A stretch of DNA of 64,000 bases from JANQIO01 sp043585095 (lineage in GTDB: Bacteria; Pseudomonadota; Gammaproteobacteria; Pseudomonadales; Halieaceae): NCBI GenBank assembly GCA_043585095.1, contig CP121321.1:186001-250000 (forward strand), written 5' to 3'. Below are positions 53,355 through 61,093 of this stretch, one piece after another. The stretch's first letter is position 1. Every line of letters begins with the position of its first letter. The notes below the pieces were generated by a model. It was not told the DNA's origin. It was given only the letters and a program-made list of their open reading frames with translations, and made no database searches. The position numbers and the translations under genes are program-made.

Positions 53355-54578
53355 CTACGCAGACTGTTTGGACCAGGGCGTTGTCTGGTATCGACGCCCG
53401 TTCAGGATTTGTCCAATATAGGTGTTGCGTACGGCCAGTTGATACGTGCCTAAACAGCAGATCAACGTGCCGCAGCACACAATTAAAAACTTCAGTTCTG
53501 CGACAACAGGCAGGCTGTGGATTAACAACGCCAGCGCAACAAGTGGGATGGAGTGGAATAGAAAAATCCAGTAGGCGCTGTCTGAGAAGTAGCGTATCCA
53601 GGGGTTGTACCGTTGTCCTGATTTGCTGAATAAGCCAACGAACCCAAGCACGTAAAACACCATCGAAAGGCCTGTCACGGCGCACAGAAGTGCGTGTTGC
53701 CATGCATAGCCCGGCTCCTCTGGCGCAACTTTTATCAAGATCATCATCAAAGCACCAACAAAGCATACGGTGGCAATGCCTAGATAACGCGTCGAGCGTG
53801 TCGCCATAACCGCCAGGACGGCGCGCTGGAAGTAGAGCACCCAGCCCAGGAAAAAGAACAGACCGAAGTTCAGGTATACCGTCGCACTGGGTGCAAAGCT
53901 GAGGTCGGCGGTTACTCTACCTGACCAATCCGTTGCACCCAACAGCGCTACGATCGCTGCCACCGGCAGCGACATCTTCAAACTATATAGAGGGTAGCGT
54001 CTCACGGTCTCCAGTAAGCGGCTTTTTCGTTTGTGCTGGACTCTTGACCACAGCGCCACCAATAGCCATGAAGTCGCGACATATGCCATCAGGTAATACA
54101 AAAACCAAAGATTGTGGGTGTTGTTCCAAAGCGGGCCATGGTCTCCCAGTAGCCCCGGGTCATAGCCAAATGTGCCGGTTGCCATGACGTGCGCGCCGAT
54201 AATTCGAAGCTGCGTCATGATGAACGCGAGAGGCGGTAAAAATAGAAGGAACGGAATAGCTATGCGCTGCCATCGATTCTTTAACATCGCGTGCAGGCCA
54301 CGGCGTTCAAACAGCAAAGCGGTGAAAAAACCGGATAACAGGTAAAACACGGGCATACGGAAGGTGTTGATAAAAAACAGCAGTACATCCATAGACTGGG
54401 ACCGTGCGCTGTCCCAGTAATAATCCACGGCCGGAACGGTAAGGTAGATCTGCGCTGTGTGCAGCACGACTCCCAGGCTCATCATCAGCGCGCGCAGAAA
54501 GTCCAAACCGTGTAGCCGGGAAGCTGTTGCGTGCCCTTCCGTTCTTACCCCGGCGCTCAATGGAGGAGTGAGACTCAT
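53355..54578 (-). CDS. acyltransferase family 3 (OafA/OpgC-like) membrane protein
   Basis: The 407-residue integral membrane protein has about ten helices. The family start is GLDFLRALMMSLGVVLHTAQIY, with the arginine and histidine typical of acyltransferase 3 proteins, and FRMPVFYLLSGFF follows. Such enzymes O-acylate glycans, lipids or small molecules at the inner membrane. The target is unknown. It precedes the TonB receptor on the same strand with a 252-bp gap, so the receptor probably has its own promoter. Confidence 0.9.
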   Translation of the reverse strand: MSLTPPLSAGVRTEGHATASRLHGLDFLRALMMSLGVVLHTAQIYLTVPAVDYYWDSARSQSMDVLLFFINTFRMPVFYLLSGFFTALLFERRGLHAMLKNRWQRIAIPFLLFLPPLAFIMTQLRIIGAHVMATGTFGYDPGLLGDHGPLWNNTHNLWFLYYLMAYVATSWLLVALWSRVQHKRKSRLLETVRRYPLYSLKMSLPVAAIVALLGATDWSGRVTADLSFAPSATVYLNFGLFFFLGWVLYFQRAVLAVMATRSTRYLGIATVCFVGALMMILIKVAPEEPGYAWQHALLCAVTGLSMVFYVLGFVGLFSKSGQRYNPWIRYFSDSAYWIFLFHSIPLVALALLIHSLPVVAELKFLIVCCGTLICCLGTYQLAVRNTYIGQILNGRRYQTTPWSKQSA

Positions 54579-54896
54579 TAGCAGAACAAACTGCGTGCCT
54601 GCTGCGGGGCACGGTAGCGGAGGCGTATCAGTGTTACGCCGAATTTAAACGACGAATCAGCGTGAGGCATTGCAGGCATAGGATCGAGGCATCGCCCTAA
54701 TCCTATCCCGGGTGCAGGGTTCGTGTCTCGGCACGTTATTTAAGATTTAAGGGCGTGCCTCATGGCTTAAGGGTTTGCCTCATGCTGATCGTTGCTGTCC
54801 AGCAGCTCTGTGCTTTCTGCATCTGTGCTTTCTGCAAGAGTTAGTTGAGTAGCACAGAGGTGGAATATGCAGGTGAGCTAATGGACAGGAGAGCTG
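54579..54896. other. 318-bp intergenic region with short direct repeats
   Basis: No gene is convincing here. A 15-bp direct repeat TCTGTGCTTTCTGCA occurs twice in tandem (54807-54821 and 54822-54836). A looser repeat (GGGCGTGCCTCATGGCTTAA, then GGGTTTGCCTCATG) lies just before it. The region separates the HdeD-like gene's 3' end from the acyltransferase start and may hold the latter's promoter. Confidence 0.5.
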
Positions 54897-55460
54897 CTAC
54901 GCCGCAGTGGACTGCGCCGCGCGCTCGGGTCCAATTAGCACGACCATGACGCCCGCGAAGATAAGGCGAATGCCTAATAGCACGCCAATTCCCACAATGC
55001 CGCTCAACGGCCAGCCTATCCAAAGTAGTAGACCCAGCAGTAGCGAGATTGCACCGTAGGTGGCGAGCCAGCCACGGTGGTGCTCTGCCTGCGCCGCGCT
55101 AATTAGCAGAAAGGCTCCATCGATTAGAAAGTAGACTGCTAGTAAAAGCCCCAGGGCCGCTGCGGCGCCGCCCGACTGGGTTATACAGAAAATACCCGCA
55201 GCTAGCGTTATGCCGCCGAACATAAAGCGCGTTAACTTCTTGCGGAAACGCTGGGCTTGTAATGCGAAGGCTAGCTGCACGCTGCCGGCAATGGTCAAGA
55301 TAAAACCGAGGGTGACGGCCACGGCGAGCCCTGAGGCAAGCGGCATCGCCATAGCGGCGATGCCGAGTACGACCAGTAGCACGCCCCAGAGGCGGTGGCT
55401 ATCCGTCAGGTTTTCGCGACGTTGCGCAGTGTCTTGGTCAAATGGCTGCTGGGCGTTCAT
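54897..55460 (-). CDS. HdeD/DUF308 family membrane protein
   Basis: This 187-residue protein has six hydrophobic helices in paired glycine-rich segments (LWGVLLVVLGIAAMAMPLASG, LGLLLAVYFLIDGAFLL, GIVGIGVLLGIRLIFAG), matching HdeD/DUF308. HdeD is linked to acid resistance in E. coli; the role in other bacteria is not defined. It overlaps the preceding small gene by 4 bp (ATGA). Confidence 0.87.
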   Translation of the reverse strand: MNAQQPFDQDTAQRRENLTDSHRLWGVLLVVLGIAAMAMPLASGLAVAVTLGFILTIAGSVQLAFALQAQRFRKKLTRFMFGGITLAAGIFCITQSGGAAAALGLLLAVYFLIDGAFLLISAAQAEHHRGWLATYGAISLLLGLLLWIGWPLSGIVGIGVLLGIRLIFAGVMVVLIGPERAAQSTAA

Positions 55461-55822
55461 GCGGCTACCCTGGATTTAAGCCAGTCTGTGTCTAGCAGCA
55501 ATGGGTTCGCCACATAGCGGTCGGGATCCTCATTGACGTCCTGCAGATATTCCTGAGACACGCGCCAGGCGATATCAGTGTCGCCTTTACCCCGTTCTTC
55601 CAACTCAAATTTACCGTTGGCATAGCGCATGGTGAAGTAATCATAGGGCTGGTCTGGCTCTTCCTTGTAGACAGCGACCCCCAGTGACCGCCCTTCCAGT
55701 ACTTTTTCTGCTCCGGAAAAGATTTGCTTGATCACGGGTTTGTCCCGGTGCTCATCGATAGCGCGGTTGGTCGTCTCCATTGCGCCCATAAATAATTTAT
55801 AGCTGTCTTTTGTCTGTGTCAT
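55457..55822 (-). CDS. small SCP2-like cytoplasmic protein of unknown function
   Basis: The 121-residue protein has no signal peptide or membrane segment. The pattern of strands around YDYFTMRYANGKFELEERGKGDTDIAWRVSQEYL resembles an SCP2-type lipid-binding fold, but no firm family hit is possible by eye. AAGGAG lies 8 bases before the ATG. It is the first gene of a two-gene unit with the HdeD-like gene. A 7-bp repeat lies in its upstream region. Confidence 0.6.
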   Translation of the reverse strand: MTQTKDSYKLFMGAMETTNRAIDEHRDKPVIKQIFSGAEKVLEGRSLGVAVYKEEPDQPYDYFTMRYANGKFELEERGKGDTDIAWRVSQEYLQDVNEDPDRYVANPLLLDTDWLKSRVAA

Positions 55823-55855
55823 ATCCTGTACTCCTTAGATCGGTGTGAAATTATT

Positions 55856-55897
55856 CTTGCAGCTTGCAGCTTGCAGCTTGCAGCTTGCAGCTTGCGG
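55856..55897. repeat. 7-bp tandem repeat (six units) upstream of the SCP2-like gene
   Basis: CTTGCAG is repeated five times perfectly (55856-55890), followed by CTTGCGG. The run ends about 33 bases before the start codon at 55822 on the minus strand. Slippage would change leader or promoter spacing by 7 bp per unit. Confidence 0.95.
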
Positions 55898-55953
55898 AAA
55901 GTAACTGTGCAATTCGTGCGCGTGATTAACGCGCTTTGGTAAACAGCAAGGGG

Positions 55954-55972
55954 GCGGGCGCGATGCGCCCGC
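55954..55972 (-). terminator. GC-rich hairpin after the OB-fold protein gene
   Basis: GCGGGCGC / GCGCCCGC forms a perfect 8-bp stem with a 3-base loop, ten bases after the gene's stop. It lacks a clear T-tract, so it may be a processing or stabilising hairpin rather than an intrinsic terminator. Confidence 0.5.
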
Positions 55973-55981
55973 GAGTGACTA

Positions 55982-56671
55982 TCAGGAGTTGCTCGCGTCC
56001 TGAATGGTGGTAATGAAATCGGCATGTAGCACTTGGCCATCGATGAACTCGTAGTCCAAAGAGCCGGTCACGGAGACACGGTCACCCTTATCGATTTGCT
56101 GGAAGCCCATGTCGTCCAGAGGGTTGTACGCCAGATCGTACGTTTCCACGGTGATGTCCATGCCCGCCATATCGATGACGAATTGGTCACTATCATCGTC
56201 TACCGCTTTGACCGTGCCGGTCAGCGTCGTCGAGCTCAGTGCCTGGGGCGCTGTGATGACGTTTACATAGTGATAGGGCAGCGCAGTCACTTCCTCGTCT
56301 GCGGCGTTAGCGTGAAAAAAAGTATTTAAGCTTTTCACATACACAGACGATGCTTCGATGGACGCTACTTCAAACAGGTCATCATCGACGCGGCCAAATA
56401 CCGTAACGGCGTCGCCATCAAGCAGAGCGTGCGCTTCGCCGTAGGCGTCCCAATCATCCATTTCGACTGTAATCATGCCTTCGCCGTAGTCCAACATAAA
56501 TACTTCTGCGGCGGGGTTCACGACCGTGCCGTTGATGCTGATCCAGGCGTTGTCGGGCATGGTGTAAGGATTGGGCTCATCTGCGGTTTTATCTGCAAAA
56601 GAGCCAGATGAGGTCAGCGCGGCCGCGATGGCGGCGGGCATTAACAATTTGTTAAACGCGTGCGTCTTCAT
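55982..56671 (-). CDS. secreted protein with two OB-fold-like repeats
   Basis: The 229-residue product has a signal peptide (cleavage near SFA-DKT). Two similar beta-rich halves are visible: about 45-115 (ISINGTVVNPAAEVFMLDYG, DAVTVFGRVDDD) and about 145-225 (LTGTVKAVDDDSDQFVIDMAG, DRVSVTGSLDYE). Each looks like the small bacterial OB-fold found in periplasmic stress proteins. It is strongly acidic. It is divergent from the sigma54 activator, so it may be among that regulator's targets. A GGAG site lies 8 bases before the ATG. Confidence 0.6.
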   Translation of the reverse strand: MKTHAFNKLLMPAAIAAALTSSGSFADKTADEPNPYTMPDNAWISINGTVVNPAAEVFMLDYGEGMITVEMDDWDAYGEAHALLDGDAVTVFGRVDDDLFEVASIEASSVYVKSLNTFFHANAADEEVTALPYHYVNVITAPQALSSTTLTGTVKAVDDDSDQFVIDMAGMDITVETYDLAYNPLDDMGFQQIDKGDRVSVTGSLDYEFIDGQVLHADFITTIQDASNS

Positions 56672-56970
56672 ATCTGTCTCCTTTTCATTTACTGATTAAG
56701 TTGTGGGTTGATAAGCACCGCCAGAAAACCGGACCGATGCTTTGCTGTGCTATCTCGATCAACGATCGCAATTGCACGGCGTTTGGTTAAGAGGGTGCAA
56801 CGGCCGTGCCAGCTCAAAAAAATCGTGCAAATGACGACAGGAGCAGGAAAAGGAATAGGCGAGAAGCACTGTTTGTGCAGAATCTGCATGAATTTGCGTG
56901 CACATTGCACAATCTGCACAGATTCTGGCGGGTGTGCTACGGTTTCGGGTGGATGTATGAGGCACCCGTA
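56672..56970. promoter_or_regulatory. divergent regulatory region with phased palindromes before the sigma54 activator
   Basis: Three short palindromes follow each other: TGCAGA-A-TCTGCA (56876-56888), GTGCA-CAT-TGCAC (56898-56910) and AATCTG-CA-CAGATT (56911-56924). The 8-mer AATCTGCA recurs exactly 30 bp apart (56881, 56911). GTGCAA half-sites at 56795 and 56825 are also 30 bp apart, which is about three helical turns, so sites face the same way. This looks like an enhancer or autoregulatory site cluster. A GTG frame from 56806 runs through it but is not the likely start. Confidence 0.55.
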
Positions 56971-58335
56971 ATGAGGTTACAAGTAAATGTGCTGGGCCGG
57001 CAGCAGTCAGTCGAGGATCTCGTTGGTCTGCTGCAAAGCCTTAAGCTGACGCTCGTTAAGACCAGCGATATCGCTGAGTTGCCCACTCAGAACCGCAGCA
57101 CGTCCGGTATCCCGCTGGTGATAGCTGACGCGGAAACGGTGCTGGACGCACTGGCTTCCGACGGCGCCGAACAACAGCTTGAGCAGTGTCAGTGCGTGGT
57201 ATTCGGTGATGCCGACCACCGCGTTGCATTGGATGAGGCGATGGGGGCAGGCCGCATTATCTTTCTTCAACGTCCAGTAGATACCGCCTTTCTGGCGACA
57301 ATACTGCGTGATTACGCCAGCGAGCGGCTTCGCTCCAGCGCCGAGTTGGAGGCCAGGACGTCTGCGGTCAGGCTCGATAGCTTCGGGCGGCTATACGGCA
57401 GTTCGCCAGCGATGCATGCGCTGTATCAAATGCTTCGAAAAGCCGCCAACAGTGATGCCGCCCTCTGCCTATACGGTGAAAGCGGCACGGGTAAAGAGCT
57501 GTCAGCCGAAGCCATTCATAGCTTCTCTAGTCGAAACGAGAGCCCATTTATTGCCGTGAACTGCTCCGCCATCCCCGCCGATCTATTTGAGAGCGAGCTG
57601 TTCGGTCATGAAAAGGGCAGTTTCAGCGGCGCCCACGAACGCAAGCGCGGCCTGTTCGAAAGCGTGGCAGATGGCACTTTGTTTCTTGATGAGCTCACTG
57701 AGATGGAGCTGGATCTGCAGGCCAAATTACTGCGGGTTCTGGAGACTGGCGTATTCAGGCGCGTCGGTGGTACAGAGGACCTGCAGACGCGGGCCAGAAT
57801 CGTCACCGCCACCAACCGCAAGCCCAGTGACGCCGTGCAGTTCGGGCGTTTGCGTGAAGATCTTTATTACCGTATTAGTCAGCTTGAAATTCATCTGCCG
57901 CCCCTGCGTGAGCGCGGCGATGACATTGTGCAGTTGGCGCGCCATTTTGCGAACGAATACGCTCTGGAAACGGGTCAGCCCGTGACGCTGGCACCAGCAA
58001 GCGAGCAGCTTTTGCAGCAGCACAGTTGGCCGGGCAATGTGCGAGAACTCTGGAACGCCATTCAAATAGCCTGCACTGCATCTCGTGGCGAGGTCACGCC
58101 AGCGCACCTGGACAGCCTGATAGGTGCATCACCGCCAAACCCTGTCGATACGCGCGGTCAGGCTGGTGCCGGTCCTTCGGTAGAAATTGCCGTGGGCACA
58201 AGCCTCGCCGACGCAGAGCGGCGGCTTATTTTCGCTACGCTGGAAGAGCTGAATCAGGATAAAGCGAAGACAGCCGACATACTGGGGATCAGTTTGCGCA
58301 CGCTTTACAACCGCCTGAAGCAGTATGAGACCTAG
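56971..58335 (+). CDS. sigma54-dependent enhancer-binding regulator (AAA+, Fis-type HTH)
   Basis: The start is taken at ATG 56971 because TGAGG lies 8 bases upstream and palindromes fill the region before it, giving 454 residues. An N-terminal domain of about 135 residues is receiver-like but lacks a clear phosphoacceptor site, as in FleQ-type proteins. The AAA+ core has Walker A GESGTGKE (about 169-176), GTLFLDE and the R-finger region FREDLYYR-like REDLYYRIS. The sigma54-contacting GAFTGA loop reads GSFSGA (about 216-221). A Fis-type helix-turn-helix (KTADILGISLRTLYNRLKQY) ends the protein. A consensus sigma54 promoter lies 16 bp after its stop, before sodB. Confidence 0.93.
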   Translation: MRLQVNVLGRQQSVEDLVGLLQSLKLTLVKTSDIAELPTQNRSTSGIPLVIADAETVLDALASDGAEQQLEQCQCVVFGDADHRVALDEAMGAGRIIFLQRPVDTAFLATILRDYASERLRSSAELEARTSAVRLDSFGRLYGSSPAMHALYQMLRKAANSDAALCLYGESGTGKELSAEAIHSFSSRNESPFIAVNCSAIPADLFESELFGHEKGSFSGAHERKRGLFESVADGTLFLDELTEMELDLQAKLLRVLETGVFRRVGGTEDLQTRARIVTATNRKPSDAVQFGRLREDLYYRISQLEIHLPPLRERGDDIVQLARHFANEYALETGQPVTLAPASEQLLQQHSWPGNVRELWNAIQIACTASRGEVTPAHLDSLIGASPPNPVDTRGQAGAGPSVEIAVGTSLADAERRLIFATLEELNQDKAKTADILGISLRTLYNRLKQYET

Positions 58336-58350
58336 GTTAAAGCAAGACAC

Positions 58351-58365
58351 TGGCACGGTGATTGC
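58351..58365 (+). promoter_or_regulatory. sigma54 (-24/-12) promoter of sodB
   Basis: TGGCACG-GTGA-TTGC matches the sigma54 consensus TGGCACG-N4-TTGC, with GG at 58352-58353 and GC at 58364-58365, the required 12-bp step. The predicted transcript would start near 58377, 53 bases before the sodB ATG. Confidence 0.85.
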
Positions 58366-58429
58366 ATCGTCTGTGTAACGCAGCTGCTTTTTAGAGCGGC
58401 CGAATACACATTCGAAGCGAGGTACGACC

Positions 58430-59044
58430 ATGTTGAATAGTATTCCCGATCTTCCTTTTGACGTTGATGCACTGGAGCCGCACATTTCGGCTGAAACCGT
58501 CAAGTTTCACTATGAGAAACACCACGCCGGTTATTTGAAAAAGCTGGAAGCAGCACTAGAGGGCGATGAGCGTCGCAACGACGATCTGGAGTCCATCATT
58601 CGCAGCGCCCACGAGCGCGAAGAGGCATCCGTGTTTAATCCAGCGGCTCAGGTCTATAACCACAACCTGTACTGGTTGAGTCTCGATCCCCAAGGCGGCG
58701 GCGAGCCTGGCGATGACATCAAACGCCTGATTGACCGCGATTTCGGCTCTGTCGAGGATTTCAAGGCAGAGTTTGCCGACAAAGCGGCGTCGCAGTTTGG
58801 TTCGGGTTGGACGTGGCTGGTGTTTGATGCATCTGCAGGTGCGTTCCGTATCGTCTCAACATCCGACGCCATGACGCCGCTGGTTGCGGGCCTAGTGCCG
58901 ATCATAACGCTAGACGTCTGGGAGCACGCCTACTATCTCGACTACCAGAACAAGCGCGCCGAATACATTGATGTCTTTTTAAACAAGATGATCAATTGGG
59001 CGCGCGTTGAGGAGTGCGTCGAGCGCTTGCCGATCGCAGCCTGA
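58430..59044 (+). CDS. sodB: superoxide dismutase, Fe type
   Basis: This 204-residue enzyme removes superoxide in the cytoplasm. Metal ligands can be read as His27 (KFHYEKHH), His78 (YNHNLYW), Asp162 and His166 (DVWEHAYYLDYQNKR). The glutamine in NPAAQVYNH (Gln74) and FGSGWTWLV favour the iron type. GAGG lies 7 bases before the ATG. A sigma54 promoter precedes it, directly behind the activator gene, which is unusual for a sod gene. The segment around residues 45-70 is typical in length. Confidence 0.94.
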   Translation: MLNSIPDLPFDVDALEPHISAETVKFHYEKHHAGYLKKLEAALEGDERRNDDLESIIRSAHEREEASVFNPAAQVYNHNLYWLSLDPQGGGEPGDDIKRLIDRDFGSVEDFKAEFADKAASQFGSGWTWLVFDASAGAFRIVSTSDAMTPLVAGLVPIITLDVWEHAYYLDYQNKRAEYIDVFLNKMINWARVEECVERLPIAA

Positions 59045-59266
59045 TCCGCACTTCTGTGATAGATGCTCGTGCAATGCAGGCATCTATTCAAAAACCCAAG
59101 CACTAGACCCACTCGCCAGTCTGCCGAGCTCCCCTCTCGACTGACTGGCTTTCTTATTTTTGCAGATTCCCGCAGCCTCGAATGCTTACCCTCCTTGCTC
59201 CCATAGGGGATACACTTGCCTGCTTGCTTACTATCCCCCAACGCGGGGCCCAATGTGGAGAGACTT
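59045..59266. other. intergenic region with an 8-bp stem hairpin after sodB
   Basis: ATAGATGC and GCATCTAT (59059-59066 and 59080-59087) form a perfect stem with a 13-base loop, 15 bases after the sodB stop. No strong T-tract follows, so terminator function is uncertain. The rest holds nothing recognised. Confidence 0.4.
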
Positions 59267-59635
59267 TTGGACAAGACCTTAGCCGACCTGGTCGATGTCG
59301 TCGCTACGGCTGGCGATGTTGAGCATAGTCCGATTAATCCTGAGCGGGTGATCAAAGGCACGCCCCAGCAGACCACCCGAAGCGTATTTGAGGCGCAGGA
59401 TGAATTCTTTGTCGGCGAGTGGTCGGCCGATGTCGGCTGCTGGCGCGTCAGCTATACCGAGTTTGAGTACTTTCACATCCTGGAAGGCAAATCGATCATT
59501 CGCGATGCTGCCGGCAATGAGCGCGAGTTGATTGCTGGCGACAAGCTCTGCGTGCCCGCCGGATTCGTGGGTGAGTGGGAAGTGATTGAGCCCACTCGCA
59601 AGATCTATGTCATTTACGAATCAGCAACAGGGTAG
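59267..59635 (+). CDS. cupin domain (DUF861/EutQ-like) protein
   Basis: I prefer the TTG at 59267 (MDKTLADLVDVV), because GTGGAGAG lies just upstream; a TTG at 59216 is the longest alternative. The 122-residue protein has one cupin domain with FFVGEWSADVGCWRV, EYFHILEGKSIIRDAAG and GDKLCVPAGFVGEWEV, like the DUF861 family. Few metal-binding histidines remain, so catalysis is doubtful. It lies 9 bp before the YaeQ gene and is probably cotranscribed with it. Confidence 0.8.
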   Translation: MDKTLADLVDVVATAGDVEHSPINPERVIKGTPQQTTRSVFEAQDEFFVGEWSADVGCWRVSYTEFEYFHILEGKSIIRDAAGNERELIAGDKLCVPAGFVGEWEVIEPTRKIYVIYESATG

Positions 59636-59644
59636 GTCGAGCAA

Positions 59645-60196
59645 ATGGCCTTAAAGTCGACGGTTTATAAGTTCGCGCTAAACGTTGCCGACATGGATCG
59701 CCAGATCTATGCGGATCATGCCCTAACGGTGGCGCGACACCCGTCCGAAACGGCAGAGCGCATGATGCTGCGCGTGCTGGCATTCGCACTCCATGCGTCA
59801 GACACGCTGGAGTTTGGCCGTGGTATCAGCACCGACGACGAGCCCGATCTATGGCAGCGCTCTCTAACCGGCGAGATCGAAGTCTGGATCGATCTGGGTA
59901 CCCCGGAACCAGACCGTTTAAAGAAAGCCTGCGGCAGAGCACACAATGTCACGCTGTATTGCTACGGTGATCGCGCCGTGCCGGTGTGGTGGGATAAGCA
60001 TGTCAAAAAGCTAAGCTCGCTGGGCGCATTGCAGGTGTTTCAGGTGGCCGATGCGGACATGGCAGCGCTCGGCAAGATGAGTGAAGAGGGCAGCGATCTG
60101 CAGGTTTCGATACAGGACGGTGAAGCCATGGTCTCTGCCGGTTCGGCCTGCGAACGAATCGCTGTTACGGCATTACAGCGATTCGCTGGTGAGTGA
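59645..60196 (+). CDS. yaeQ: YaeQ family protein
   Basis: This 183-residue protein begins MALKSTVYKFALNVADMDRQIYADH, the unmistakable YaeQ start, and contains LAFALHASDTLEFGRGISTDDEPDLW. YaeQ has a PD-(D/E)XK nuclease-like fold, but its function is not established. The likely acidic residues and lysine appear in WIDLGTPEPDRLKKACGRA. It follows the cupin gene by 9 bp. Confidence 0.93.
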   Translation: MALKSTVYKFALNVADMDRQIYADHALTVARHPSETAERMMLRVLAFALHASDTLEFGRGISTDDEPDLWQRSLTGEIEVWIDLGTPEPDRLKKACGRAHNVTLYCYGDRAVPVWWDKHVKKLSSLGALQVFQVADADMAALGKMSEEGSDLQVSIQDGEAMVSAGSACERIAVTALQRFAGE

Positions 60197-60242
60197 CGCC
60201 CACGCGCTTTTGCCTATCGGCTGCAACTTGGCCCCGCCGCTT

Positions 60243-61034
60243 TTATAGAAGCTCGCTGGGGTCCCAGGCAACACCGTTGATGTGGCCGCCGCCATCTGCG
60301 TGAATGGTATTCCCCGTTACGAAGCGTGACTCGGGCGAGGCGAGGAAGGCAACCACCGGCGCTACATCGTCGTCTGCATCACCAAAACGCTTCATCGGCA
60401 GCGTTTTGCTAATCGTCTCGAACATCTCCGGCTTGTATTCACGCATGGCAATCAGCGCTGCTGTCTCTGCAGACGGGCACACAATATTGCAGGTGATTCC
60501 CAGTGCTGCCCATTCCCGCGCCGCGGTGCGCGTTAACGCCCGCAGTGCTTCCTTGGCCATGTTGTAGTGCGCGCTGTACATATGCGCGTTCACGCCATTC
60601 AAGGAACACATGCTGACCATGCGCCCGTACCCTGCAGCCTTCATATGCGGCAGGCAGGCCATCATGCCCCAGTGGCAACCCATGGTGCCCACGTCGAATG
60701 CAGAGCGCAGGTCCTCTTCAGTCATGCCCTCGATAGGTTTGAGACCTGCGGCGGAACCCCAGGCGTTGTTAATCAGAATGTCGATGCGGCCCCAGCTGTC
60801 GACAGCGTGCGCGACCATCGCTTCTACTTGATCACGCTGTGAGACATCAGTCTGGATAACCGCGCCCTGGCCCCCATTGGCCTCGATTTCCGCGAGAACG
60901 CCCTGCGCTGCATCCTTGTCGCGCTCCGCCAGTAGTACCTTGGCGCCATCTGCCGCCAGCCGTCTTGCTACCGCGGCCCCAATGCCTGATCCCGCGCCGG
61001 TTACGATGGCGACCTGTCCTTCGAGCTGACCCAT
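60243..61034 (-). CDS. short-chain dehydrogenase/reductase (SDR)
   Basis: The 263-residue protein is a classical SDR: cofactor motif TGAGSGIG at about 12-19, NNAWG instead of the usual NNAG, and active-site Ser with YNMAK (Tyr and Lys) near residues 145-165. The acidic residue after the second strand (AERDKDA) suggests NAD preference. The substrate is unknown; nearby P450, nitroreductase and lipase-like genes suggest a catabolic context, perhaps for steroids or other hydrophobic compounds. This is inference. Confidence 0.92.
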   Translation of the reverse strand: MGQLEGQVAIVTGAGSGIGAAVARRLAADGAKVLLAERDKDAAQGVLAEIEANGGQGAVIQTDVSQRDQVEAMVAHAVDSWGRIDILINNAWGSAAGLKPIEGMTEEDLRSAFDVGTMGCHWGMMACLPHMKAAGYGRMVSMCSLNGVNAHMYSAHYNMAKEALRALTRTAAREWAALGITCNIVCPSAETAALIAMREYKPEMFETISKTLPMKRFGDADDDVAPVVAFLASPESRFVTGNTIHADGGGHINGVAWDPSELL

Positions 61035-61093
61035 ACTGTGTGCTCCCTGCTTTGATTTTTGGTTTTATGGTTTCAGTATTAACAACGTCAATG

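Noticed and set aside
56806..56970. Longer N-terminus of the sigma54 activator from GTG 56806
   Set aside because: The segment is made of palindromes and repeated GTGCA words with no protein-family likeness; TGAGG before ATG 56971 marks a better start.
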